Source: Phialophora verrucosa
Taxonomy: Eukaryota; Ascomycota; Eurotiomycetes; Chaetothyriales; Herpotrichiellaceae
Reading direction: 5' to 3'
Length of the DNA stretch: 64,000 nt
Assembly: GCA_002099365.1 (NCBI GenBank)
Contig: MSED01000003.1
Coordinates: 3,472,001 to 3,536,000, forward strand
Shown here: positions 45,064-55,995 of the stretch, in pieces
How positions within the stretch are numbered: the stretch's first letter is position 1
How the letters are laid out: every line of letters begins with the position of its first letter
The notes under the pieces: generated by a model
Told to the model about the DNA's origin: nothing
Databases searched by the model: none
The model's input: only the letters and a program-made list of their open reading frames with translations
Program-made: the position numbers and the translations under genes

Positions 45064-46714
45064 ATGACAACCGATATCAAGGTGGCCGACATGTCGTCCA
45101 CAAAGCCCACGAGCGAAAACCAGCATTACGAGTCAGAGATCGCACTCGGGGACACGGCCGACGTCGCTGCGGGCGGAAAACATGGAATTCTTCAACCAAA
45201 GGTGCACTTTCGCCTCTGGCAGACCTTGGGGATGAACTTCTCCCTCACCTGCACGCCCATGGCCGTCGGGTCGTATCTCGCCCTCATCGGCGGCCTGGGC
45301 GGGTTCCCGTTCTATGTATGGAGCTTCGTCTTTGCCGGCACCTTCCAGATCGTGCTGGGCACCACGATCGCAGAACTTGCGTCGGCCATGCCTCATTCAT
45401 CAGGTCAGTGCGGTCTCTCTCCGCGTTGGCGATCTTTGTTTCGTTGCATGAATCCGATAATAACTGCTGTACTGACCATGGTTCATCATATCACAAGGCC
45501 CTGCACATTGGGTGAAAGTGCTGAGCCCGCCCAAGTACGCTCGCTTTCTCGAGTACCTGGTCGGCTGGCTCACGATTTCGGTCTACTGGTTCATCACCAC
45601 GGGCAACACGCTCTACCTGGCCGAGACGACCGTCGGGTGGGCTGAAGCATGTCACCCCGGCTTCAAGGCGTCTCAGTGGCAGATCTATCTCACGTCGGTG
45701 GCCTGGGCGGTGCTGCTCGCGGCCGTGAACCTGCCGGGGTTGTTCAAGCTGCTTCCACACATGATGACCGCGGGGGTGGTGCTCATCAACTGCTCGTGGA
45801 TCTTCATTGCCGTGTCGCTGTTGACGCGAGTCAGTCCCAAGAACAGCGCCAAGGAGGTGTTTGTCGACGTGGTCAACGAATCCGGCTGGTCTTCGGATGG
45901 CGTCGTCTTCTTCCTGGCCCTGTTGCCGGGCCTGCTCTCCGTCAGCGGCTTCGACGCCGTCACCCACATCACCGACGAGGTGCCGAACCCCAAGAAGGAG
46001 ATCCCGCAGGTCATTCTCGGCTCGACGGGCCTGAGCGCATTCACCGGCCTGGCCATGGTCATCGTGTACAGCTTCTGCACGGTCCACCCGGACGTCCTGC
46101 TCGAGCCGTACGCCCACCAGCCCATCATCAACGTGTTCCAGGACGGGCTGGGCTCGGACGCGCTCTTCAGCATCGCCATGACCGCCTATCTCGTCACCAT
46201 GTACATCGCGAGCGTGGCCGCCATGACCAGCTGGAACCGGCTGTACTGGTCCTTCTCACGCGCCAACGGCTTGCCCTTCTCCCGCTTCACCGCCAAACTT
46301 TCCGGCAGCGACCATCTCCCGATCAACGCCCTGGTCGTCAATTTCTTCATGGTCATTGTCCTGGGCGCCCTCGGGGTCGGCTCGTTGACGGCCCTCAACG
46401 CGATCTTTGGATCGTCCGCCATCTGCGCCCTCTCGTCCTTCTCCTTGTGCCTGTTCCTGGCCATGCTACGGGGCCGGGGATTGCTCGACTCCGGAAGATG
46501 GCTGAACCTGGGCCGGTTCGGACTGCCCATGCAGTGCGTTGCTTTGGCCTGGGCTGTCTTTGCTTCGACCTGGTTGTGTTTCCCCCTTTACCTGCCTGTC
46601 ACTCCCGAATACATGAACTGGACCGTGGTCATTCTGGCGGGCATTGTCCTGGTCGCGACGGGTTACTATCTGGGTTTCCGCAAGCACATCACTGCGCACG
46701 ATTTCTATGCTTGA
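45064..46714 (+). CDS. APC-superfamily amino acid / amine permease
   Basis: Twelve-helix proton symporter of 518 aa from two exons (45064-45403, 45498-46714). The hydrophilic N-terminus leads to NFSLTCTPMAVGSYLALIGG. The intron then joins ELASAMPHSS to GPAHWVKVLSPPKY, a stretch typical of the GABA/choline permease group (UGA4/HNM1-like). SGFDAVTHITDEVPNPKKEIPQ is the conserved helix 6 to loop 7 signature, and TSWNRLYWSFSRANGLPFS the helix 8 signature. Substrates in this group include GABA, choline, polyamines and amino acids. Its position beside two amine oxidases and RidA suggests uptake of an amine; this is contextual inference. Confidence 0.92.
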
Positions 46715-47445
46715 GAACGAGATGTCATGTATGTACTACCTGACTCGTGTATTACGTGGAAGGTGACCTGATATGACCAAGGAAGCACCTTGGCTTGTTT
46801 GCGGCCTGCACAAGGTCTTTTGCAGATTCATTATCATCAAGCAACGTGCCATATGGGTTGAAGTCTGAGACCGGCCCCTGGACCTGTAATTATCAATGGT
46901 GATGATGCTGCCACGTACCTACCACGTTTACCCGAACCATATTCGGGCGCTGCGAGCTTGGATAATTACATAGCAGTGCTTCGAGAGAAGCTAATTTGCG
47001 CGTTGCGTACCGTCAAGGGCGATAGCAATGGGATCGTGAACCTCGGTCTAATATGCATAGTGTATATACGTAGTGCATCCATCCCACTGCTCTGAAGACA
47101 ACCCGCTTTCAGAGACAACAGCTCGAGGCAAAGCTGGCACAGCCAATCAATCGCTTTGCATGTCTCTCCGTATCTTGGAGAAAAGCAAACAAGCATAGTA
47201 CATATGTAGTCCTTTGTAGACTATCCCGAATGGAGCAAAATTCGCGCTCTGGAGCCCGCCCGCCGAGAAAATCGGACGGCCACGTTATTATATACTATGT
47301 ACCATAATACGTATTAGTAGACAATGACTTTATTAAATAGACAATGACCCCCAAGAGGACCCTTTCTGTCTCTGTCGCATCCGAAAGCCCAAGTTTCAAT
47401 ATCAACCCCTTTTCCGGCGTCAGGATCTACACAATTGGATCCGCC
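46715..47445. other. Intergenic with AT-rich tract and direct repeat before the SDR gene
   Basis: 47281-47345 is AT-rich. It contains two copies of TAGACAATGAC with a 20-bp period (47318-47328 and 47338-47348). No gene. Confidence 0.5.
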
Positions 47446-48520
47446 ATGGCTCTTCCTCTTCCTCTTCCACTAGACGGCAAAGGAGCGATTGTCACAGGCG
47501 GGTCTCGAGGTTTGTTCCTTTTCTTCATTTTGCGCGTGTCATGATGTGATACACACATCGATTCTACACGTTGACGCTGATCCACCCGAAAAACCATCAG
47601 GCATCGGCGCCGAGATCGCGCGCGAGTTAGCCCGCCAGGGCGCCTCGGTGCTCATCACGTACGCGCGCTCGGCTCGAGAAGCGGCCGCGGTGGTCGAAGA
47701 GCTCGAGCGCATCAAGACGGGAACGAAGGCGAGATTCAAGGCTGTGCAGGCCGACGCGGCCAAAGCCCTGGAAGCGGCAGAGAAGACCACGGCCGAGGCG
47801 ACGGCGCTGTTCGACAGCGGCGGGATCGACATCATTGTCAACAACGCCGCCAACGGCGAGGACCTCGATCTCTCGGCCGTGACGCCCGAGACGTTCGACG
47901 CCTGCTTCCACCCAAACGTCCTGTTCCCGCTCTTGCTGGTCAAGTTGAGCAAGCCGGTGCTTAGGAAGAAGGCTCGTATCGTCAATCTCAGCTCCGCGGG
48001 AGCAAGGGTCGGTCAGTCAGCTTAGCAAGATCCGTGCCTCACTGAACCGCCCTTTCTTGGAGACATAGTACCTAATGCTCTGGGCACTAGCTTATCCTTC
48101 GGCCATCATGTATGGGGCCTCGAAAGCGGCCGTGGAGAGTATCACGATGAGTTTGGCCAAAGAACTAGGTAACGTTACGCCCCTCCGAACAGAGGTCGTG
48201 TTCCAATGATCGTTCAGGTTACGAGTACGAAGCCACGGTCAATGCGGTCAATCCAGGTCCGGTCAGGACCCAGATGTGAGAGAGATTCCTCCGAGGGGTC
48301 CCGATTTGCGCGCAAAGGGAGCTAATTGTCCTCGCACAGGTGGTCCGAGGTACCTGGATCAGAGCAACTGGAGCAAATCCTCAGCGAACGAACCCCTGCG
48401 GCGCCGCGCATCGGTGAAGTGAACGACATTGCGCCCATCGTTGCCTTTCTTTGCCAGGAGCAGTCGAGATGGGTGTCAGCCAGCGTCGTCAACTCGAACG
48501 GGGGCATGTTACCAGTGTAG
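47446..48520 (+). CDS. Short-chain dehydrogenase/reductase
   Basis: NAD(P)-dependent oxidoreductase of 263 aa from five exons (47446-47509, 47601-48011, 48091-48168, 48218-48275, 48340-48520). Rossmann motif TGGSRGIGAEIA is rebuilt across intron 1. IIVNNAAN, IVNLSSAGA and the catalytic Tyr-x3-Lys in MYGASKAAVES (assembled after intron 2) are present, as are NAVNPGPVRTQM and the C-terminal SRWVSASVVNSNGGM, which is close to FabG-like reductases. Four introns in under 1.1 kb are all supported by intact motifs. An in-frame ATG at 47344 would add 34 residues that could be a targeting peptide; I prefer the shorter form. Substrate unknown. It could oxidise or reduce a carbonyl formed by the nearby amine oxidases. 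Confidence 0.9.
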
Positions 48521-48596
48521 AGGCCCCCGAAACAACATGATATCGTTGGTTGGCTTGGGGAGGTTTCGTACAGCTGGTAGAATAGAAATTTCCCCC

Positions 48597-50195
48597 CTAG
48601 CCAATACAAAACCCCGTGTTGTTTTCCCTGGTGAATCTTTCGAGCCCGACGGGGCCGAAGAGAGCCTCGTCTTGACGCCCCCACATCCACGAAAGTGCCT
48701 CGCACGCTCTCGCCTGAATGCCCGATATTAATCTTCGGTCCATCACATGGGACAGCAGCCGGTCTTTGTCCTGTTGCTCACACAGGCATGACCCCAAGAT
48801 CACCATGGGCCAGAAGGTCGTCACCGACGCCGGCATGGTCTTGATGCTCTCGTAAAGCGACAGGGTGTTCGCAACCATGGGCTTCAGTATCGCCTTTAGT
48901 TTGCTCCGGTCTGTTCCTTCGCAGAGGTAGGAGGCGTGGAGAAACGCAAGAAGAGCGTTCTGGTAAATCAGGGTCACCTTGATCGAGACTTCGGGGAGTC
49001 CTCGAGTCGAGGCATCATCGTCTTGCCACGAAAGGATCTTGGCCACCAGGCGACGATACAAGAGCTCGACCTCGACGCACCGATGGGCTTCCCCGAGGTT
49101 CCGGACCAGCAGACCAAACAGGGCGACGTATGGCATCATTATAAACACGTCACACGCAGCCACCATGAGGTAGCCGAAGGTGTTGTAGCTGGGCAACGAG
49201 CGGTAAAACTGCAGGGACTCGATGTTGGCCTGGATGTCCAGCTTACTGGCGGCATGCTGGAAGGTGACCATGGTCGAGTAGTAGGTGTAGACTTCGAAGA
49301 GCACGGCATAGATCTCCGAGTAGTGCTGCTTCGACGGGTGTGCTTGGGCGATTTTGACCAGCTCCCGGGCTGCTCGCAGATGCGACTGGAGAGAATTGCG
49401 CGTGTTGCCCAGCAGTGACTGTTGTTCTCCAGGGGATCAGTAGGGGCCATATAAGCCAAAAAAAGGGAAACATCCACGGGGCATAATTACCTCTTCGTGG
49501 CAAAGCAACATCGACGCGGCAAGTAAGCGTATCACCTCCTCCCCCGCGTTAGGAGGCCAGTGGCCGAGCGCCGCTTGTAGTTGCACCAGGGTGTCGTTGT
49601 AGTAATACAGCATGGCATTTTCCACCGTGGGCAGAGTGCACACAACGGACATTCGACTGCCGCTTAGTGCCAGCACCGCGCTCCAGATCAGCTTGTCGGA
49701 CTGAGAGAGCTGCAACACCAGCCGCACAAAGGGGTCCTCCGAAGGCACCCGACCGCTCATGCCTTTACTGCCTTCGTGGACAAAGAATTCAAGAAGCTGC
49801 CATGACAAGCTGTGGTCCTTGGAGTACAGTGTTGTAGTCGCTGCTGGGACGACTCGTCCGGAGACGTGACGCTCCTCACACAAGCTTGGGCGGTTGGAGC
49901 CGTCTGGAGACGCTGTTGCGCCGCGGTGACTTTGACTTGCCGGTGGCGAGCGGTTCTCGGGCTTTCTGGCTTTGCGCGGTCGGAAAAGGTCCCGTGCAGA
50001 CGTAGAAGACGCTTCGATGACATGGAACGACGGCCAGTTGCAGGACACGTGCCATTTGGCGCAGTTGGAACATGTCGGTTTGGTCTCATCGCACTTCTTC
50101 CGCCGACGTCGACAAGTCAGGCAGCCACTTTTGGTGCGGATCTTCGTGGGCCGCACATGCTGATGTGCGTTGCTGTATTCCTCGGGCGGGACCAT
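48597..50195 (-). CDS. Zn2Cys6 transcription factor
   Basis: Fungal regulator of 508 aa from two exons (50195-49491, 49418-48597). The N-terminus carries CLTCRRRRKKCDETKPTCSN and a final Cys in KWHVSCNW, a complete binuclear zinc cluster at about residues 24-53. A basic RPRKARKP segment follows. The C-terminal half (LLEFFVHEGSKGM, LRAARELVKIAQAH, LCEQQDKDRLLSHVM) matches the Fungal_trans_2 type found in many pathway-specific activators. The 72-bp intron joins LLCHEE to SLLGNTRNSL. Being between an amine permease/SDR pair and RidA/amine oxidases, it is the natural candidate to control that block. Confidence 0.9.
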
Positions 50196-50663
50196 TACTG
50201 TGCAAGAGTACACGACGTGAAAGGCGGCGCTCACGATTCACAAAAGGAGAGAGAAGTCGACGGGAGCTGGTGGGGTCAAGAAGCCGCGATGCCCAGGCGC
50301 CACAGGCCGTTTCCGACCAGCCGAGGACATGCCCCAGACCCAAGCAGGGTATTACTAGTCTCGTGGTCTCTGGAAGAACTTGGCCGAAACAGCATAATAA
50401 ACAACTGACTAGCCAGCGCTCGGGTCGATAGCAGAGCGTTGATGATGTATGTGAAGCCATATGATTGCTGGCTATCAAAGATGAGGTCGGCCCATCCATA
50501 TTCTACTGTGTAGGATACCGGGGCATCAGACATAAAAGCGTAGCAAGACGTGTCCTGTAGACATTGCCCATGCCGCGTCCCTTTCCAGTGTGTAAGCCAG
50601 CAATTATTACCGTCGAGATACGCTCCGCTCCCACGTTGCCAGCCTATGACCTCTCCCTCCCCG
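50196..50663. other. Intergenic between RidA and the zinc-cluster gene
   Basis: Probable regulator promoter and RidA 3' region. No separate gene supported. Confidence 0.45.
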
Positions 50664-51113
50664 TTACGAGGATCGAGGAATGTACGCGTAGAGATTGATC
50701 TCGATAATGGCACCGCCATAGAGACCGGCCACGGCCACCCCAGTCTGCGCCGGCCGGTTGTCACCCAGATACTTGGCCCGCGCCTCGCGGAGCGCCGCAA
50801 TATACTCGTCGTCGATGCCAGGATAGAAGAGGATCCATTGATACACGTTTTTCCATCCGTCCTTGCACCCGGCCTCACGGAGCGTCCTGTCGGCGTTGGC
50901 AAACGCTTGCAGGATCTGTTCCCGCTTGTCTGAAGACAGGCTTCCGTCTTCGCGGAAGCCGCATTGTCCTGAAGTAGCGACCAGGGGAACACCGACAGGC
51001 AAGACGACGGCCTGCGACAGGGAAAGTGTGTTGCTGACCTCAGACAGGGCGCCCGGGGGGTCGAAGGCTCGAAGGCCGTCGGCGGTGAAGGAACCCTTGG
51101 TGTATTCGGGCAT
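50664..51113 (-). CDS. RidA/YjgF/YER057c-family imine deaminase
   Basis: Small 149-aa protein of the Rid family, which hydrolyses reactive enamines and imines to carbonyl compounds and ammonia, generally as a trimer. Typical features are VPLVATSGQCGFREDGSL near the N-terminus, EQILQAFANADRTLREAG, and the C-terminal NRPAQTGVAVAGLYGGAIIE with the conserved Arg that binds the substrate carboxylate. It is intronless and has a good ATG. Its divergent partner is a flavin amine oxidase, an enzyme that makes imines, which fits a detoxifying or coupling role. No signal for mitochondrial import is evident. Confidence 0.92.
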   Translation of the reverse strand: MPEYTKGSFTADGLRAFDPPGALSEVSNTLSLSQAVVLPVGVPLVATSGQCGFREDGSLSSDKREQILQAFANADRTLREAGCKDGWKNVYQWILFYPGIDDEYIAALREARAKYLGDNRPAQTGVAVAGLYGGAIIEINLYAYIPRSS

Positions 51114-51816
51114 CGTATCTACTAATATTTGGCGGCGGAGTGTTCAAAGCCTCGTGAGACAGAGCGAAGATAGAGGAGCATGACCGCCTACATTATCGGC
51201 CTGGGAGATGCGGACACTTTATGTGCCTCCAACGTGTGATGTAGCCGGGCTACTATCAATCTTGTCCTCGTTCGGCATTGGGGACCCCTCGTGTTGAGCA
51301 AGGCTGTCAGCCCATCGCGTCTAGAGGAGGACCATTCTCCACCGGATGCTGCTCGACATGCCCAGAGACGATAATGATTGCTCTTCAGCAATCGCAATGC
51401 TACATGGTTGTTCCCACGGCGGAAGATAGGATTTGGGACGACTGATCACCGACCCAAACGAAACCCTTTTCGGGAAAATAGGCGCCCCGGTCTTTCGGCT
51501 AGTTTCCGGTGGAGAAGCGGCTTCAACACTGCTTGATTCTCTCTCTCACGACCGATGTTCGCAAATCCGCCATGCTAACACGGCTCGAAGCACCAGATCT
51601 GAGTACCAGGCGGCACACAGGTCGTCGGCGGCGAAGGAACCGGCCGACCAGCTGCCCATTCGCCAATTATTATGGCATTACTGATAGGTAGAGGACCACG
51701 GGAACAATTTAAATTGAATTGGGTACTATGGTCAAGAGGCAGGCCCGTTACCAATCTTGAACTTGTTTGTCCTTCGTGAACTCCCTTCACGCTGCTTGCC
51801 AGGGGTAGATCAAACC
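51114..51816. promoter_or_regulatory. Divergent promoter RidA / flavin amine oxidase with HGATAR sites
   Basis: HGATAR words occur at 51168, 51193, 51253, 51424 and 51682 (either strand), about twice the chance number. This is consistent with nitrogen-responsive control of both genes but not proof of it. Confidence 0.4.
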
Positions 51817-53390
51817 ATGGATCACTCACAGGACAGCAAGACCACCGCCGGTGGCCACGAGGTCATCATCGTCGGCGCCGGAATCAGTGGCTCAGGAGCA
51901 GCATGGTTCTTACACAAGCAGGGTCAGTCTTCTTTGGTACTGGAAGCAACCAGCCGCAGCGGGGGCAAGATGTACACCATTCCCGACGGATGCGGCCCAT
52001 CTGGCCATGTCGATCTGGGTGCTTCGTGGGTGAACGACACGACACAGACGTACATCCACGCCCTGATCGAAGAACTGGGCCTCGAGCGACTCGAGCAGAA
52101 CATTGACGGACTGGCCATTGCGCAAAATACGGACGGGTCGTTCTTCACGCACAGCTACCATGACTCGGTGGTAAGATATATGAACCATCCCGTCCTGGGG
52201 AAACAGCCCCTTGCTGGAGAAGCTGAGACCTAATGTTCGTGTGTTTTTGTGTGTCAGAAAAGCAGTGACGCCGACTTCGAGGCGTTCTTTACCAAGTTCC
52301 ATGACATAGTCGGGTCGGTCAACCAGGGTGATGTCGCGAGTACCCCGTCAGCCGCAGCCTTGGACTCCTTGACCATTCTCGACTGGGTCCGACAGACTTT
52401 CCCTGATCGTCCGGCCTTGCCCCAGCGCGTGGACATGTACGTTCGCGCACTTGCAGGAGCCGATCCGGCCCAGGCCAGCATGCTGTACCTAGCTCATTAT
52501 GTCGCTTGTGCGGGTGGCATTAAGTCTGCGTCGGGCGATGAGAAAGACCACGCACAATATCAGCGGCTGGTCGATGGTGAGCAGAACAGGATTGCTTTTC
52601 GCAAAGCACCTCCTGTGCCCCCAAGTGGGACACGTTCACGTCTAACCCCTCGGTAGGGACACAGAACATCATCACGCAGATGCTCGCGCGTCTCCCCAAA
52701 GACACTGTACGGCTCAACCATGCCGTCGACGCCATATCCCAGAAGGACGGCCTTGTCACGGTAACCACCAAGAACGGCCAAACCTTCGAGGCGAAGAAAG
52801 CCATCGTCACCATCCCGCCCGTCCTGTGGACCAGTATCAAGTGGTCTCCGCCGCTCCCAGAGCCAAAGACGCTCATCTCAGACAGCCTCGCCATGCCCGC
52901 GTATTCAAAGATGGTGTTCGTCTTCGACCGGGACTGGTGGCGCCCCACGTTTTCCGGGGCGGTTTTGTTCGTCGAGGGCCCCATCCAGTTCATTAGGGAG
53001 ACGAGCGTGCCGGCCAAAGCGTGCTGGACTTTGACCTGTTTTGCCACCGGGGAGAAGGGATTCGCATGGGGGAGGCAAAGCAAGGCAGAGAGACGCCGGT
53101 CTGCCTGGCAGGCGCTCACGTCTGCCTTTGCAGACTGGGTCGACGATATCCCTGACCCAGTCTCGGCCCACGAGATGTTGTGGGAGAGGCAAGAGTATTT
53201 CTGGGGGGCGCCGAGTGCGTCGTGGCCCCCGAACATGTTGAGCAAAGGTCTGCAGAAAGATCTCAAGGCACCGCATCACAATGTCCATTTTGCCGGCAGC
53301 GAAACTGCCTCTTCCTTCAAGGGATACATGGAAGGCGGGTTGCAGGCTGCACACCGTGCCGTGGAGGAAATTCTGGGGGGCAAGCGTTGA
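51817..53390 (+). CDS. Flavin-containing monoamine oxidase
   Basis: FAD-dependent amine oxidase of 468 aa from three exons (51817-52170, 52258-52576, 52657-53390). The N-terminal dinucleotide fold is EVIIVGAGISGSGAAWFLHK, followed by the ribose-binding acid in LVLEATSRSGGKMYT and the DLGASWVNDTTQ segment. The C-terminal FAD site is HFAGSETASSFKGYMEGGLQAA, where the MAO-family cysteine for covalent FAD is absent, as in fungal MAO-N. Splicing keeps the frame through AQYQRLVDG|TQNIITQML. It oxidises a primary or secondary amine to an imine, releasing peroxide; no C-terminal peroxisomal SKL is present (ends GGKR). It is divergent from RidA and next to a copper amine oxidase. Confidence 0.93.
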
Positions 53391-53781
53391 TTTGCACACT
53401 GGATGCCGGGAACCCTTGCACGAGGGAACAACGAGGGCTATCATCAAGGCGCCACAATCTACCAAGAAAATACAATCTCCATGACCATTACTGTAGGAGC
53501 TTCTGTGGTAACCAGCTACTCGGCGCCCGAGCCGATTTCTGCCCATCTTTCGGCCATATGCTCCATCCCATGTATGACATTCGAGAGGTGAGGCAAAATA
53601 ATCGAGGCTTTCTCTTTCAGCATCGTCAATCCCTCGTTAACATCGCCGTTTCCTCGAATCCTGGGGGACACAACCGAGCATTTTCATAGTCTATTGCCAA
53701 GTATGGCGGCAGTCAGCCTTTACTGTCGGCCAAATGTCGCGAAGAGAGGTCGACTGGGAGTGCTTTCTCTCACACGTGGAC
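53391..53781. other. Convergent 3' intergenic region of the two amine oxidases
   Basis: Only short frames; holds the 3' ends of both genes. Confidence 0.5.
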
Positions 53782-55995
53782 TTACTTGGAACAACAGTCA
53801 TCCCTCCGCGCCGTTGACGCGGTCCCGTTTGCGTTTGCTTCGCCCGCAGAGTCACTCAGCAACACGCTCCGGTTGGACACCTGGGTACTGGGCGGCACGT
53901 CGATGGCAGGGTTCTTGTCGAAGAAATTCACCGGGCGGAGCATGACCTTGATCATTTCCTGGGGCATAACGGGGAAGTCTTCGACCCGGGGGAAATGGTT
54001 GATGCCGAAGTTGACCCAGACCACCGGCTCGCCAGCCAAGTCTTCGTCGCGGGCCGCCCAGCTTCGTACACCCGTGCCGCCGCGGCTCTGGTTGGTGAAA
54101 GTCCCGCCAGCAAACAGTTCGTCCTCGGCGTGTTTGGTCAGGTAGACGTTGTGGTCGCTGAACTCGGCCCGCCTGAAATGGTAGGACTCTTGGTCGGCTA
54201 GCAGGAACTGCATGGGCGGGACGTGGATCTTATAACCTACGGCCGACCCGTTGACTTGGTTGCGGACCTTGGGATTGATGATTTTAAAGACCCGGTTCGT
54301 GGCTACGTCTAAGTCATACCCGCCCGATCTGGGGAGTTGGCTTCGCTTGACTGTGTAGCCGGTCCCGTGCGGGTTAGTGTCCGGATCCCTAGGGAGTGCG
54401 TGGGCCTCGTCGTAGACAACCTCGTTCCCACTGCCTGCGATGCGCGGATCGATACGCAGCGAGAAAAAGTGCTGGTGGTAGGGTGCCAACACTCCGGGAT
54501 GGACGACCACGCCATAGGGATTCGTCACATTGTTCAACTCGTGGTCCAACGGCACCGTGGATAGAATGCCGGTCGCACGAACCTCGTAGGTGATGTCCCC
54601 GCTCATATTGAAGACCCACGCGAGGATGTACTCGTAGTTGGCCACCGTCAGGATGGTCTGCACCACGAGCTCTCGATTTCGTACCACCACGCCGCGACGC
54701 GTTCGGTAGTTGCTGTGTTTCCAGAGAATGCCATTATCCTGTTCGTGGATGCAAATCGCATTGGGTACCTTAACCGCGTTGCCTCGTGTGTCGTTCACCA
54801 AGCCGGATATGTAGAAAATGGAACCGAGACAGTCGCAGCCGAGTTGCAGATTATTGGCGACGAGACCGGCACCGACGTCCCCTAGATCGAACGCGGACTT
54901 GCGATGGTAGGGGCCCCTCGGGTCGGCATACGGAATGGCCATGTCTGAAAGGCTCAGTCGATGGAAAAGGGCCTTGTCGGCGTAGTGCACGTCGTAGATC
55001 ACCATGCCTTCGCGCGCATTGAAACCCACTTTAAAGTCCCAGTTCTGCCAGGAGATGGTGTGACCCAGGTCGGAATACTTGTTGACCACGAAGGATGCCC
55101 CTTCGGGCTGCACGACTTGGAGAGGTTTGAGGTCGGTTCGGAGTTGCTTCTGTGCCTCAGGAATGTATTCATTCGGAGGGCCGAATTTCATGGGCTGCAA
55201 AGGTTTGATGCTCCCGTCTAAGCCAGTAGGCAAGTGATCGATTCGGACTAGACTCAAGTCCACCGGTGACATGACTGGCGATATCGGCAGCGGGAAGGCA
55301 TAATGGCAACTATCGGGCTCATCGGGATTTCCAGGATCTCGGGCATAGAGATAGCACTGGACTAGGCGGACGTCATCTTTTGGGTTGTCTTTGTTTGCGC
55401 TGTCCGAACCTGTCCGCCAGCTTAGATTGAATCCGACGACTCCAGAGGAACTAGTTCCCTACCATAGACCCATGGGTCGCAGACAACATGTGTTCCAACA
55501 GGAAGTTGGAGCTTTGTCAACTCTGCCTGGACCCGGGGATGTTCGAGAACGACGGCTTCAACGGCGAAGACTTCTTCTGGATCGTTCGGAGCATGCACAT
55601 GTGGCTCCATTCGCACGTTCCGCTCGACCTTTGCCTCCGTCAGGTTGACGTGAGCTTCGTGAAGTTTGTCCTGCAGAATCTTAGCGTCAATGTATAGCTG
55701 AGTCACAGTAGAGGTGACTGACGGTGCTTCGTATACAGTATGCAACGTAAACTCGTCGCACCAATGGTGCAGGAGATTGGCCCCTTCTTTCGGAGTCAAG
55801 GTAGGCAATCAACTCGGCTCTTGGAGGCTCGAGAAGCACCATTGACTTGAAGTGCAAAGCGGTGTCTCCTGGCCAGTTGGCTTGCAAGATTGCGGCAGAC
55901 TGGGCAAATTCAGGGCCGGTCAACGGTCCCAGCGGATGGTAGATTGTCGCATGGTTGGACTCTTTCTCGCCGTTACTATCCTCCCTTGATCCCAT
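53782..55995 (-). CDS. Copper/topaquinone amine oxidase
   Basis: Primary-amine oxidase of 702 aa, oxidising amines to aldehydes with release of ammonia and peroxide. Three exons (55995-55723, 55670-55463, 55409-53782). Tyr419 in ANYEYILAW is the precursor of the TPQ cofactor. Copper ligands are His472 and His474 (YHQHFFSLRID) and His632 (GINHFPRVEDFPVMP), and Asp335 (SAFDLGDVG) is the catalytic base. Removing intron 1 (52 bp) joins YVAYCIRST to DKLHEAHVNL, and intron 2 (54 bp) joins DPWVYG to SDSANKDN. Both restore conserved family text that otherwise appears frame-shifted. The start MGSREDSNGEKES is the first ATG in frame. No signal peptide; the ending CCSK is not a clear peroxisome signal. 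It is convergent with a flavin amine oxidase. Confidence 0.93.

Noticed and set aside
45649..46743. 364-aa alternate frame inside the APC permease
   Set aside because: It overlaps exon 2 of an unambiguous permease and is His/Arg/Gly-rich without family features.
55680..55740. Apparent frameshift in the copper amine oxidase N-terminal region
   Set aside because: A 52-bp intron with GTCAGT donor and CTGCAG acceptor restores the frame and joins conserved text, so no mutation is needed.
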